Source: Notospermus geniculatus (taxonomy: Eukaryota > Nemertea > Pilidiophora > Heteronemertea > Lineidae). From it: a DNA stretch of 64,000 nt. This document shows, in pieces, positions 1 through 12,310 of the stretch. The position numbers and the translations under genes are program-made. Every line of letters begins with the position of its first letter. The stretch's first letter is position 1. Under the pieces are notes generated by a model that was given only the letters and a program-made list of their open reading frames with translations, made no database searches and was not told the origin of the DNA. The DNA lies in the NCBI GenBank assembly GCA_002633025.1, contig NMRB01000099.1, positions 116,770 through 180,769 of the forward strand, written 5' to 3'.

Positions 1-418
1 TGCCCCGCCGTTTTTGATGATGACAACATGAGAACTTTGCTCCTCTAAATTACCCTTTTTCCACACAAGTTTGAAACCGTAATCCCTACATAAGGATGTT
101 TTAGGATGCAATCATAACCATGGATTCTTTCCGGTCTCAGATGTGTGAATTCAGGACTCCAACCAGTTTATTTCGTCAGTTTTAACTCCGGTGAATTTGG
201 CCCACGTCGGATCATGTGCAGCCATCTTGGATTCAGCAAGCCCTCTTTTTCTTCACTAGTCGGAATTGGGGAACAGGATACCTACGGGACGGATATTGAC
301 AGAACCAATGCTCATACTCTGTGATAATGCAAACATCACAGATATTGAAAGGCGGTAAAAAATAAAGATTCAGTCATCATACAGGAGGATTTTCAGATCA
401 TTTGTTTTCTCACAAACA
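1..418 (+). repeat. 5' LTR (partial, 3' part only)
   Basis: Nearly identical to 8106-8555. A polyadenylation signal AATAAA lies at 361-366, and the LTR ends with CA at 418, after which the two copies diverge. I could not recognise a convincing tRNA primer-binding site directly after 418. Confidence 0.9.
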
Positions 419-837
419 AGAAGTTTCAAACTTGTACGGTAGGACTTTATTACAATTCCATTACGGCCTGGTATCATTCCATCGGCCTGCCCTTTCACCT
501 TGAGTGGACTGCTGTGCAAGCTATGCATTAGGACGCTGTACATCGTTGTGTACATTGCTGGGCTATGTGAATTAAGTTGAGTTGGCCTCAGTACACAAGA
601 ACTGATGACGTCACGCGCAGCTCGTGGTACTATCTTGGTATAGCAGCTTTTGATTCGGCCCCACTATCAGATGACGTCATTCACATGCTGTGGAGTGTGG
701 TACTTCTGTCAGCTAACTGGACGCGAATTGGAGTTTGTCAACACTCATCCATGTCATCTGTTGTTTGTTTACGGATTTGAAGGAAAGTTGTAGCCTGGTT
801 GGGAGATTTAGATTGGACCTCTTACATTTGGATCATC
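419..837 (+). other. BEL/Pao 5' untranslated leader
   Basis: The leader lies between the LTR and the first ATG that opens the gag frame. No open frame of note is seen. The primer-binding site and packaging signals should be here but cannot be defined by eye. Confidence 0.5.
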
Positions 838-3800
838 ATGGCACTCGTGGAGAAAACTAAGAGAACAAGGTCATCACATGCAGGATGGTTGACAAGGAGT
901 TTGAATAAGGCAATGGAGGCTATGTCTAAGGGCCGGTCCAAGGCTTGTTTGGCTGACTGTTTGGAGCAAATACGGGCTAACCTGGATACTTCGCAAGGCA
1001 CTCATGAACTCTATCTCGCTCAACTGTCTTCTGAGGAGGATCTTAAGGAAGCTGCTCAGTGGTTGAATGATCGAAAGGAGATTGCTGACAGGGTGATTGA
1101 AGATATTAAGGTACTGTTACAGGATAAGCATCTTCCTTCAGTTACGCTTTCAAATGCAGGCTCCAACACTGGAACTGTTTCTTCTTTGACAACAAGTGAG
1201 CAAACCCGTACTTCTCTTAGGCAAAGCCAGCAGATTAAACTTGAAGCTGATCAGGCCCAACTCGAACTGCAACAGGCCATCCGACGGGCAGAATTATTAA
1301 ACGAGGAGGCAGAGCTTAAGACTAAGATGATCAAGTTAGAAGCTGCCGAGGCCATTGAGAAAGCTGGACTAAAGGCTGTCGCTCTTCAAACCATGGTTAA
1401 TGCTACTTCACAAGCTTCAGGGGAAAAACCGGTTCGGCGTCCTTCCGAAGAAATAAGTCTTCCTGTTGAGAACTCTTCACGTCGTACAGAGGCTTGGGTC
1501 CAGGATTCAGAGCAGCCGAATCTTGTATCGAAGGCCGGCATGCTGTCTGATCGACAGGAACAGGCGGAAGCGGATAGTGATACGACTGAAGAGCAATCAG
1601 ATCACGAATTGGAGGAGGATGAAGCGAGATTCCAGCATCCACATCTCAGGGTGGAAAGTCCATCTGTGAGATACCGGCAGGAGGTTCCCACTCGACATCG
1701 AACAGAGAATATTCCTGTCACACGGCGGCATACAGGTGTTAGATTCGACATGAAGTATTGTGGGGAAGACAACCCAGCTTTGAGACGTCAGGTTAGACAG
1801 CAAGCTGAAAATGACATTCCCATGGCGGACCAGCATTGTGATAGGAATGCTGACTCAAGACGGCCACAGATATTGGATACCCGAATAGGAGATCGCTGGA
1901 TTGACTCCTTAGAAGAAGGGAAAGAGACTGTATTAGATACAAGGATGCTTACATCGTCTGACAAGCAAGACCCCCTTCAGGCTGTTTTGAAATCCATGGT
2001 GAAGATGAATATGGAGAAAGACTTGCCACCAATCAAGATACCTAAATTTGATGGAGCTCCCTTACAATGGCCGAAATTTATCGAACTCTTTTATGAACAG
2101 GTGCATTCCAAACCCGGACTCACAGACAGTCGGCGGATGGACTTACTGCAATCACACCTCGAGGGAGAAGCCAAACGTTTCGTCAGTGGGATTGGCAGTA
2201 GCGGAAAATATTATGCGCTGGCTTTGAAGGAGTTGAAAAGGCAGTTCGGACACAGGACTAAAGTCTCCAGGGCATATCTTGATCGGATCACTACAGGAGC
2301 GTATGTCACACCCAATAATCCAGCAGCCTTACGCCAGTTCTATACAGCGGTGAGGGACTGCATTGCAACGTTAACTCAACATGGACTGTTAGCAGACATC
2401 TCAGGGACAGATGTTTTGATAAGGGCAGCGAAACGACTACCAAGGGATCGCATCTCACATTGGAATCGATTTGTTACTAGGATCTCCATGAGGCGTGAAC
2501 CTACGTTACGGGACTTGTGCGATTACTTGGAACAATGCGTGCTGGCAGATTATAATCCATATGCCGTCCAACTAGGGAAATCGGACAATAAGGACAGTAA
2601 AGGCAAAGGACAGGAAGCGAGGGGCAAGACGGGCAACCCAAAGACTTTGCTAAATACAACGGGTCAGAAGTGGAAACAATCTTCTAAGCAGACACCTAAT
2701 ACCAAAGGCGGATTTACACCGAGAAATCGACAACCGGTAATACCACTTGGTACTGATGGTAATGCAGACTCCCAACCGAAGCAAAGCCAAAAGGGACAGT
2801 TAGCGAAATGTCCGTTGTGTTCGGATCAACACCCTCTCCATAGATGTCCAGAGTTTCTCAACAAGATCGTCGCAGATAGACGCAAGGTTGTGAGGGATCT
2901 ACGTTTATGTTATAACTGCCTGAGGAATCATCGCGCTGAGGAATGCAGGTCATTGGTACGCGGTCGTCAACCTGACTGTGGTGGTAAACATCATACACTC
3001 TTGCATGTGTCTGCCGCATCATCATGGAACACTGATGGGAAAACTGGGTCATCAACAAACGACAACAAGGAATGTCAAGGAGCAGTAAAGGACGCTAATT
3101 TCAAAAGGCCCTTCACTCATGAATTGGTGGGAACAGCGCCTACTCCAGTCCGTGATGTCCATACAAAGGAAGAGACTCGTGGAAAGATCTATAACACCAC
3201 TTTAAAGGAGACAGCTAGAGTCAGTCCAGCCAACTTGAGTGATGCACGGATAGTGAACGCTGTGGGATCAGAACGGGATAGCAAAGTCTGTTTTCCATTA
3301 GTACCGGTTCATGTGATAGGACCAAACGGGACAGTCGTCCACACTGTCGCTTTACTTGATTCTGCTAGCGAGATCACTGTCATAACTTTAAAGGAGACAG
3401 CTAGAGTCAGTTCAGCCAACTTGAGTGATGCACGGATAGTGAATGCTGCGGGATCAGAACGGGATAGCAAAGTTTATTTTCCATTAGTACCGGTTCATGT
3501 TATAGGACCAAACGGGACAGTCGTCCACACTGTCGCTTTACTTGATTATGCTAGCGATATCACTGTCATCCAGGAGACTTTAGCGAAGCAACTTGGTTTA
3601 AAGGGACGTCAAAGGCCATTGACTATTCAAACCAAGAATCAGGAGTCAACTACAAAGTCAAAGATGGTATCGTTCAAAGTCAAACCTGTTGGAGAAGCAG
3701 TTAAGAAAGCACTTACTGTGAAGCGAGTGTGGACTGTGCGGAAGGGAACATTCCAGTGTCCATCTCAAGAAATCCAACCAGAGTGGTCACATCTGACTGA

Positions 3801-4377
3801 CCTGGGACTTTCGGATATTAAGCCGTCTGATGTTCAGCTGCTCATTGGTGTAAACGTGCCAGAAGCTCACATCACAACTGATGTCCGGATTGGTAGGGAG
3901 AATGAACCCCTTGGAGTAAAGAACTATTTTGGATGGTCGATAATGGGGGTGGCTACAAAGGAAAAGGCAGATGAAATAGCCAGGAGCGTGAACCTCACTA
4001 GACCGCAGGACTTAGCCCTGGATGAAAGTATACAGCGCTTTTGGAAGATTAAATCTCTGGGTATTATTTATAAAGAGAAAGTGCCACGGTCAATTGAGGA
4101 CAGGAGAGCTCAGCACCTTTTACAGGAAGCTACTCATCTCGTGAATGGCCAGTACGAGGTACCCATGTTGTGGAAGCAGCCAGACCTCACTTTGCCCAAC
4201 AATTTGTCAGCAGCTCAGCAGAGGTACTACTCATTGATGAAAAGGCTTCAAAAGGATGAGACATTCAAGAACCTTTATGTGGAAACTCTGAATGGTTATG
4301 TCCAAAAGAATCAGGCTAGGAAAGTTGCAAGAACCTGCTCCAAGAATATGGTACATACCACATCACGGCGTCACTAA
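838..4377 (+). pseudogene. BEL/Pao gag-protease and start of RT
   Basis: A 1179-residue open frame. I chose the ATG at 838 because the frame further upstream opens only with TTG. Residues about 128-188 are Glu/Lys/Ala/Gln rich and probably a coiled coil. Residues about 397-573 match the Pao gag-type domain (DUF1759). Two zinc knuckles follow near 659-671 (CPLC..H...C type) and 691-703 (CYNC..H....C type). The aspartic-protease motif LLDSAS has its Asp at residue 841, and a duplicated copy reading LLDYAS has its Asp at 903. The frame then enters the N-terminal RT region and stops at 4377 because of a frameshift near 4324, after which homology continues in the +1 frame. In the family these products form the virus-like particle and mature the polyprotein. 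Confidence 0.9.
3199..3570 (+). repeat. In-frame 186 bp tandem duplication of the protease motif
   Basis: Units 3199-3384 and 3385-3570 are each 62 codons, with about 95% identity by eye, and keep the reading frame. Each carries the active-site region. Unit 1 keeps Asp-Ser-Ala, while unit 2 has Asp-Tyr-Ala, a residue not expected next to a catalytic aspartate. The duplication may be in the element or may be an assembly artefact. Confidence 0.9.
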
Positions 4378-5030
4378 CCCGAACAAGCCAGGGAAGGTAC
4401 GAGTTGTCTTTGATGCAGCAGCAGTATATGAGGGGATTTCGCTGAACAGCTCGTTGATGACCGGAGAGGACCTGTTGAACAATCTATTTGGAATCTTGCA
4501 ACGATTTAGACTGTTTGAAGTGGGAATGGTTGCCGACGTCGAAGGGATGTTTCACCAAGTTCGAGTACCAAAGGAAGATGCCAAGGCCTTGAGGTTCTTG
4601 TGGAGAGGGAACTTGGATGACTTGGGAAGACCACCTGAGGTTTATGAGATGATGGTTCATATATTCGGTGCTTCAGACTCCCCTACGTGTGCCAACTATG
4701 CGTTGCGTCGATCGGCAGAGGACAATCGTAAAGATTTCAGCAGAGAAGCAACAGATACTGTGATGAAGGACTTCTACATGGATGATTTAGTCAAGTCGGT
4801 GGAAGGGACGACTCAAGCTATTACACTGGCTGCAGAGGTCACAGAAATACTCAGACGTGGAGGCTTTCGTTTACACAAATGGTTGTCCACACACAGGGAG
4901 GTCCTGCAGAGCATTGAGGAAACCGAGAGGGCAGTGCAAGATGGCGACTTGGACTTTAGCGAGTTAAAAGTACAAAGAGCGTTGGGCATGAAGTGGAATG
5001 TCCAGGAAGATGTTTTCATTCTATGTTTGC
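4325..5030 (+). pseudogene. BEL/Pao reverse transcriptase core
   Basis: The RT fingers and palm are read in the frame that is open from 4292 to 5176. Palm motif A has its Asp at 4535-4537 (ADVEGMF), and the catalytic box FYMDDLV has YMDD at 4775-4786. The entry into this frame matches the end of the previous frame, which shows a single-base frameshift near 4324. Near 5010-5030 the homology moves to a third frame, a second indel, after which [13 protein letters not shown]-type sequence characteristic of Pao RT/connection continues. Catalytic residues are present, but the protein cannot be made as one chain. Confidence 0.9.
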
Positions 5031-6533
5031 AAACCAGAGGACAAGAGAATGACAAAACGAGGAGTCGTAAGCACTGTCAGTTCTGTGTTCGATCCCTGCG
5101 GGTTTTTAGCGCCATTTGTGATAAGAGCCAAGTGCCTGATCCAAGAACTCTGGCGATTGGGATTGGAATGGGATGAAGAGCTTCCAGAAACGGTCNAACT
5201 CATTTTGGAAACAGGGGATCCAGAAGTGAAAAGTTCAAAGGAATCAGCCAGTTTGCTCAGTACAACAGCAACTCAACCAATTCAGCAAACTACTGAGGAA
5301 CCTGTCGTCCAGCCGTTCACTGTACTTGAATTGGACGCTCTGATTGACATCAACTATTTCTCAACTTGGAAAGGCCTGGTGAGGCGAACAGGATGGATAC
5401 TTAGAGCCATACGCAATTTCCTATCAGTGGTTCCACGACTGAATATTTCCAAGATACAGCATTCTGAACTTACAGCTGCAGAGTATGATGAAGCTACTTT
5501 ATGTCTGGTGCAGCAAGCTCAGAAAGAATCTTTCAAGACAGAATGGGATACCTTGGTAAATGACAGGCAACTTGATTCAAAGAACCAACTTTCGTCATTG
5601 TCACCATTCCATGATGGGAGACTCATCCGGATTGGAGGAAGATTGCGTAAGGCGGACATCCCGGCAGAATCCAAGTTCCCATTGTTACTTCCCAAGGACC
5701 ACGTCGTCACCTATCTACTGTTTGCAGACGCCCACGTCAGAAATGCTCATTGCGGTCGGGAACATTTGATTGCCGAGATGAGGAAGACTTACTGGCCTGT
5801 CAGTGCAAGAAGTACTGCTAGGAAGATTATCAATGGCTGTACATCCTGTCGGAAACGTCGTCTGAAACCAGTTCACCCTCGAATGGCTGACCTTCCTGTA
5901 TGTCGTCTGAGTGTTACATCCGGAGTATTTTATTATACTGGCGTTGACTATTTTGGACCCCTACTGGTAAAGCAACGAAGAAGTACTCTGAAAAGATGGG
6001 GGTGTCTTTTCACCTGCCTCAGCACAAGAGCCGTGCATCTGGACCTAGCCGACTCGCTGGAGACAGATGACTTTATCCTCTGTCTTCGACGTTTCATTGG
6101 AAGAAGAGGTCATCCGAAGAAGATATATAGCGATAATGGCACCAACTTCGGAGGTGCCGCTGCAGAGCTGAAACGATGTCTCGAGAGTCTCGACCAGAAC
6201 AAGATTTGTCAACTGCTGACCCCTCAGAGTATTGAATGGCACTTCATTCCACCTCTATCGCCAAATTTCGGAGGTGCCTGGGAGAGCCTGGTGAAGTCTA
6301 CAAAGAATGCGATGGAAGCCGTTCTGTCCAATCACCTCGTCTCTGAATCCGTTTTACGAACTGTATTCATTGAAGTCGAAGCTGTCCTTAATAGTCGGCC
6401 GCTAACCTACAACAGCTCCGACCCGACAGATTTCACCTCACTGACTCCGAACCATTTCCTCATTGGAATAGCTGATAAAGTCATGCCCCCAGATCACGTT
6501 GAAAATCGGGAAATCAACAGCAGACGCCGATAG
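5031..6533 (+). pseudogene. BEL/Pao connection region and integrase
   Basis: The frame is open from 4998. It begins with the end of RT, then at the N at 5196 jumps directly to sequence that normally follows RNase H, so roughly 200 residues of RNase H are absent. The integrase shows an HHCC-type zinc module (H...H around 5730-5765, C-x2-C near 5838-5850) and a DDE triad with Asp at 5946, Asp at 6132 (YSDNGTNF) and Glu at 6282 (GGAWESL). The second Asp and Glu are 50 codons apart, normal for BEL. The frame ends at an in-frame TAG (6531-6533), and homology continues beyond it. Confidence 0.9.
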
Positions 6534-6887
6534 AGACAAACTCAAGTCGTAGCAAACCATGTTTGTCGTCGATGGCTCCGTGAGTATCTTCCCACTTTCA
6601 CAGTGAGAAATCGTTGGTTAAAGGACGGACAATCGATCATGATTGGCGATCTGGTTTTGCTGAAGGACGTCGACCTACCTAGAGGACGCTGGGAGCTTGC
6701 CCGAATCGAGGAACTGTACCCTGGAGATGACGATATCGTAAGGACAGTGAAAGTGAGGACACCGAGGAGTTCCTACATCCGTCCAGTTTCCAAGATTTGC
6801 ATTCTTGAGGAAGACCTCCCCCGGGAGGGAAAATGGCCAGGAAAACTCAGCCATAAAGAGCTTTGCTTCAGGGCTAAACATTGGTGA
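6534..6887 (+). pseudogene. BEL/Pao integrase C-terminal domain after a stop
   Basis: This is the same reading frame as the integrase, separated only by the stop at 6531. It carries the Pao C-terminal domain (DUF5641 type) with RRWLREYLP and GDLVLLKD, ending in PVSKICILEED and a short tail to TGA at 6885-6887. In the family this domain helps the integrase bind DNA. Confidence 0.85.
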
Positions 6888-7967
6888 AGCCCAGTTTCCT
6901 TGTAAGTCATATGGCCACCTCCTCCGGATCTCTTTCTCTAGTGTGCAGATGCTGGAGTCCCTGGCTCCGGATTGTGCTATTGTGGTGACACATAGGGTGA
7001 AGTGCTAGTAACCTCTCCCCTATTGTGTGTGAATTCTTATTCTAGGAGGACTACGGTTTTCTGGGAGGCAACTGTGCGTACTCCTGTTTGGGACGTGATA
7101 ATGTGGTGTTGTGGCTGAGTGTTAGTTTGAAAGTTGGTCACCAAAGGGTTAAAATTTGCTTCTGCTTGAATTTTGCAAGTGTCAGTGGACACAAATGTAT
7201 TTTCTTCTTGTTCAACTGTACCTTTAAGCACAGTTTATAATGTTTGGCTATAGGTTGGGTCTAGCTTTGAGAAGCCAGCCTTATCTTACCCTTTGTTGTC
7301 CAATCTATCAACTTCTCACTTATCCTTTTCTAATGATGGACAGGTGATCTTTTGGACTCTTTGAAGTTTCTGCAATCTTTGGACTTTCGAGCTTAATGGA
7401 GTTATTGAACCTCATTCTAAGGACATTTCATCACATGGACATTCTTTCGTAAATTTTATGACATCAGTGATTTATTCTCGGAAATATAGGGTAGTTTGGT
7501 ATATTTTTGGTTATATCCAGTTTTGGCTGGAAACCTGTTGCAAATTCACATCACTGTAGGATTGATGGATTTAAGCTCATTTGCTTGGGGTTATTGCAGT
7601 TAGCGTTTTCCGAGATTGTGTCTGCTGGTGAGTTCACTCTTGTTATTAGAGTTCAAACACTTAGGGTTACTGTTTTGCAAAACTTTCTAATTGGGTTATC
7701 TGTCACTACATCCCTTTAATAATAGGATGTTTTTGAAGCTTTACGACTTGGAGTTCACATAAGTTACGCGTATAATTACACTGCAGTTTTTGCCCGTTTA
7801 TTAACGGAAGTTCACTATCTGTTGGTTACCGTGAACCCATCTTGATGTCGACTTTCTACTACTTGGTAACCTTGTACTATTCATCTGTAACTATTATATC
7901 TTTGGTTCTGTCGGTTTCCGTCCTCGGGTCCTGGGCACCTATTTTGACTCTGTCAGGGGGGTGGCGA
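6888..7967 (+). other. BEL/Pao 3' non-coding internal region with polypurine tract
   Basis: About 1.08 kb without a convincing frame and no env-like gene. Just before the 3' LTR a purine-rich run (CAGGGGGGTGGCGA, ending at 7967) fits a polypurine tract, which supports placing the LTR start at 7968. Confidence 0.6.
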
Positions 7968-8555
7968 TGTTTGGGATTTGTGCCAAATATCGTCTGCTAA
8001 CTGGCATTGCCAGCTTGTGCTCACTTACACGCCATCTATCTTTATCTTGTGGTACTAATTGGTTTAGTCACGTGGGTAGGGCGTGCTTTTGCTCATGCGC
8101 ATTTCTGCCCCGCCGTTTTTGATGATGACAACATGAGAACTTTGCTCCTCTAAATTACCCTTTTTCCACACAAGTTTGAAACCGTAATCCCTACATAAGG
8201 ATGTTTTAGGATGCAATCATAACCATGGATTCTTTCCGGTCTCAGATGTGTGAATTCAGGACTCCAACCAGTTTATTTCGTCAGTTTTAACTCCGGTGAA
8301 TTTAGCCCACGTCGGATCATGACTCCGGTGAATTTAGCCCACGTCGGATCATGTGCAGCCATCTTGAATTCAGCAAGCCCTCTTTTTCTTCACTAGTCGG
8401 AATTGGGGAACAGGATACGTACGGGACGGATATCGACAGAACCAATGCTCATACTCTATGATAATGCAAACATCACAGATATTGAAAGGCGGTAAAAAAT
8501 AAATATTCAGTCATCATACAGGAGGATTTTCAGATCATTTGTTTTCTCACAAACA
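7968..8555 (+). repeat. 3' LTR, complete
   Basis: 588 bp, starting TGTTTGG and ending ACAAACA (TG...CA). AATAAA lies at 8498-8503. A 32 bp tandem duplication (8290-8353) is absent from the 5' LTR. Confidence 0.85.
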
Positions 8556-8973
8556 ACAAGGACTACCACTCCATTGAGATGGGGGCGGTCTTAATTATGG
8601 AGTGAGATACAGTGCTAAGAGACTGCTATCCGGTAACTCGTAACACTAGATCCACGTGCATACGTTGTTGTAGTAGGCGTGATATTTGGTTGTATTAACA
8701 TAAGTGGTATTTCCTCACTGCAATGCATGTGTTACTTGAATGACCGCGGTACCTTGTCCCTCTCCTGGATTTATAACATTTTTTATAGTTTTGTGTGATG
8801 TTTTCATCACGTGGCACCTAGTGAGCCATTATTTTTTCCTTGATTTTTCTGCCGGCAAAATTACGCCTGTAATAAGTGATCCGGGTTTTTTTGATGTTAT
8901 GGTTTGTGTGGGTCATTTTCTCGTGTTCAGCACATAATGAGCTGAGAATGTTACGTGCATCCAGAAAACACCA
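8556..8973. other. Spacer between two mobile elements
   Basis: T-rich sequence with short chance frames only. I see no recognisable feature. Confidence 0.5.
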
Positions 8974-9171
8974 GGGCCCGGTTGCACGAAAGAACTTACG
9001 CACTAAGTACTATGCTTGGGTCATTTACGGCTGCACGAAACTTGCGTACGTAAGTATGATTCGCAAGTGGACTTCGTAAGATGAGTCGTACGCAGTGTTC
9101 ATGCAACGCAACTGCACGAACTCTAATCGGGTTGCATGAATGATATTCTACGCACGAGCGCAGTGCGTAAA

Positions 9172-9878
9172 CCTAAGACACCTCTGGAGGTGTCGTAGGT
9201 CGTCGGGAATTCATGAATCGTTGATGGTTAACCACTAGAAGTAGGGGACATGTTATGATTGTTAGTTGATAGAAAAATAACAAGGAAAATACATGTTTGT
9301 AAATTTTACAAATTACACTTTTAATTACCATCAAGAGGTGGCCACAAGTCGTATCGCACATCTGTAGAACGGACAATCGGAGTGTAGAAACGTCGGTGGT
9401 CGTGCCTCAGCTACCTGAGGTATTCGCCAAGACGTGCCTGCGGTATCATTAGGTATCTTGAAGCTAACCGACCTAACGGACGAAAATTACTTATGCGGCG
9501 ACGTATAGTACGATATTCTCCAACGAAATGTCTCCATACTACAGTCTTACACTATGGATGCCCCTACCGCCAATCTACCCCATGCTTGGAGAATGATTTT
9601 CGTCACCACGCCTTCGGCATAATGTAATAAGGTCTGTCAGTCTATTGGCCAAGATCTAATTCATGCATGGCGCTACTCAATCAGCTCGATATGGGGGCCA
9701 GGGAGATTACGTCACATGTTTTGTGACCATCGTCAGCGTATGTAGTATACTATTCATATGTTTGCTGATGTATCAAAACGGCTGAGAGAAGAGTAAGACA
9801 GCCAATGACACAGCCTGAAAAAGACGCCATCAGAAATGCCTGGCACATTCACCGGAATAATTACCATCGCGTCCTTGC
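9172..9878 (+). repeat. 707 bp exact repeat, copy 1
   Basis: By eye identical to 11161-11867. Copy 1 continues into CACTGTATACAACC at 9879. Copy 2 continues into GCATTTCAGAGG. Copy 2 begins immediately after an N gap. Confidence 0.9.
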
Positions 9879-11137
9879 CACTGTATACAACCGCACGAGG
9901 GTAACCCGTGTTACCCTCGTAACAATGGCTGCCGAGCAAGCTATCGCTTCAGCGAGTAAATTGTCTCTGGTGGCGAAACTAGCACATCTCTGTGACTGAA
10001 TTTTTGCGTGTTGGAAGAGACAACAGTACTGCACACTACTGTATATTGCATGGCATTGGTAAGTCCCTATTTATGCCGTATTTTGACCGGGAAGTCGGAC
10101 ACGATGACGAGGGTAATTCCAGCTGAACTTTCAAGCACGTGGAGGGTAATTCCCTTCTGGGACGAGGGTAACTCCTCAACGAGGGTAACTTCGTAGAACC
10201 TGTTTTATTGTATTTGAGGCGAGAATTAATGATATTACCGACAGGATTGAGGTATAATTTGCATGGTTGGAGTTAGAATTAAGAAATTTTTAGGGGAAGC
10301 TTCAATCTGAATGTTACATTCACTGTCAAAATTGTATGTTGCCCTTTTTTTCTAGATGTCCAATGTGCAGCTCCCTTGGCCTATCTGGACCTTGTCGATC
10401 TTGTAGATAGGCCTTTCCATCAAAAGAAAGAGGGTCAAATGCAGATGATGTACTGTTTCGTCTCCATTACCATGATGCAGTTGCAAGGACATTCTCCGGT
10501 ACCATATTGGTAGGCCTACACTGGCTCACCTGACCTTCTCTGGATGGTACTACATGTATTTCCAGTCAATCTATTTTAGAGCCAGTGTACAGTGGCCATG
10601 GTTATAACAGTTACAGCCAAGCTCAGCTAATTTCTTGCTTTCTGACTAGCTAATTCCAGTACCGGTGCGACAAAAAAGGTACTATAGGGCCCATTCTATA
10701 GATACTTTTGATTTCTTCAGAAAATAAACAAAGACATGGAGGAAACGACTGATGAGGTGAGGCAATTTGTATAGTTTATTAAATATGTGTTAAAAATACA
10801 AATGTTATCCGTGTTCTAATTTTCATTCATGCATGCAGAATATCACAGAATTTTATATCAACATGACAGGACAGTGAAATTTACCCAGCACATTCAATGA
10901 CTCATTGATAGGCTACCTCTCACTGCCCTTTACACAGTTTGTAGTTTATTTCAGAGTTTGTTTCTGTTATTGTTTATTCTGTTATTACGTTGAAACTGTT
11001 CGCTGCTTCACCTTTGGGTTGCAGTGTAGATTATGCCACTAGCATCCAGCGTCCTCTCTATGAGTCAATGGCTGCATGATGGCCGGTCAATCAGTCATCA
11101 AACAAGAGGAAAATACCTGGGGGGGGGGGGGGGGGAA
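9879..11137. other. Sequence present on one side of the duplicated flank
   Basis: It begins with an imperfect palindrome around GAGGGTAAC...GTTACCCTC (about 9898-9921), and GAGGGTAA recurs at 10109-10195. It ends in a run of G (11119-11135) before the gap. No gene is recognised. It may be an insertion present in only one haplotype. Confidence 0.4.
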
Positions 11138-11160
11138 NNNNNNNNNNNNNNNNNNNNNNN
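11138..11160. other. Assembly gap (23 N)
   Basis: Ns follow a poly-G run, a typical sequencing stall. Confidence 0.95.
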
Positions 11161-11867
11161 CCTAAGACACCTCTGGAGGTGTCGTAGGTCGTCGGGAATT
11201 CATGAATCGTTGATGGTTAACCACTAGAAGTAGGGGACATGTTATGATTGTTAGTTGATAGAAAAATAACAAGGAAAATACATGTTTGTAAATTTTACAA
11301 ATTACACTTTTAATTACCATCAAGAGGTGGCCACAAGTCGTATCGCACATCTGTAGAACGGACAATCGGAGTGTAGAAACGTCGGTGGTCGTGCCTCAGC
11401 TACCTGAGGTATTCGCCAAGACGTGCCTGCGGTATCATTAGGTATCTTGAAGCTAACCGACCTAACGGACGAAAATTACTTATGCGGCGACGTATAGTAC
11501 GATATTCTCCAACGAAATGTCTCCATACTACAGTCTTACACTATGGATGCCCCTACCGCCAATCTACCCCATGCTTGGAGAATGATTTTCGTCACCACGC
11601 CTTCGGCATAATGTAATAAGGTCTGTCAGTCTATTGGCCAAGATCTAATTCATGCATGGCGCTACTCAATCAGCTCGATATGGGGGCCAGGGAGATTACG
11701 TCACATGTTTTGTGACCATCGTCAGCGTATGTAGTATACTATTCATATGTTTGCTGATGTATCAAAACGGCTGAGAGAAGAGTAAGACAGCCAATGACAC
11801 AGCCTGAAAAAGACGCCATCAGAAATGCCTGGCACATTCACCGGAATAATTACCATCGCGTCCTTGC
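11161..11867 (+). repeat. 707 bp exact repeat, copy 2
   Basis: See 9172-9878. The identity and the adjoining gap favour two alleles placed in series rather than an old duplication. Confidence 0.9.
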
Positions 11868-12310
11868 GCATTTCAGAGGAGACTTGCCTGCCCAGATATT
11901 GCGAGATATTTATGATGGCTCACTGATGAAGCACTTCGTCGCAGAATAAGAGATTTTGTGCGGAGGGAATTAATTGAGTAAAATTTTGAAACTTTCTTAA
12001 TATTCAGTGCAACTTTTGTCTCGTGAGAATCGATTTTTGCTAAGCTACATGTATGCCGATCCAAAACAAACATCATTTCTTAATTTGTCACACGGGGGCG
12101 CGCAAAGCATGACGGCTGATGCCAGTCGGCAAGACTATTTGCCTTCCCTATGTAATAATGGGGTATCAAACAAATCGGGTTTCGCCCACTTTGTTCGTCA
12201 TTACAGGAGCGATCGCCTGGACAGCCAATCGTGTGGAAAAGGGGCGGGTAATTTATTATAAGTCGCCTTTTCGTCCGTTACGTCGGTTAGCTGCAAGATA
12301 CCTATTGGGC

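Larger units (their letters stand above)
1..8555 (+). mobile_element. BEL/Pao LTR retrotransposon, 5' end cut by window edge
   Basis: Bases 1-418 recur at 8106-8555 as the two long terminal repeats, and between them lie gag, protease, reverse transcriptase and integrase homology in the order used by BEL/Pao elements. The 5' LTR starts outside the window, so the upstream target duplication cannot be read. The coding part is broken by two frameshifts, one stop codon and a missing RNase H segment. The two LTRs differ by a 32 bp tandem duplication and a few substitutions, so this is not a brand-new insertion. It is a defective copy that could move only with proteins from elsewhere. Confidence 0.95.

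Noticed and set aside
6888-7967. env-like gene downstream of pol
   Set aside because: No frame longer than about 70 codons and no signal peptide or membrane anchor.
8106-8555. LTR starting at 8106, the point that equals window base 1
   Set aside because: The match starts there only because the window starts there. The purine tract and TG at 7968 mark a better LTR start.
10108-10195. Tandem GAGGGTAA motifs as a regulatory array
   Set aside because: Only a few irregular copies. Not distinguishable from chance within an unknown insertion.
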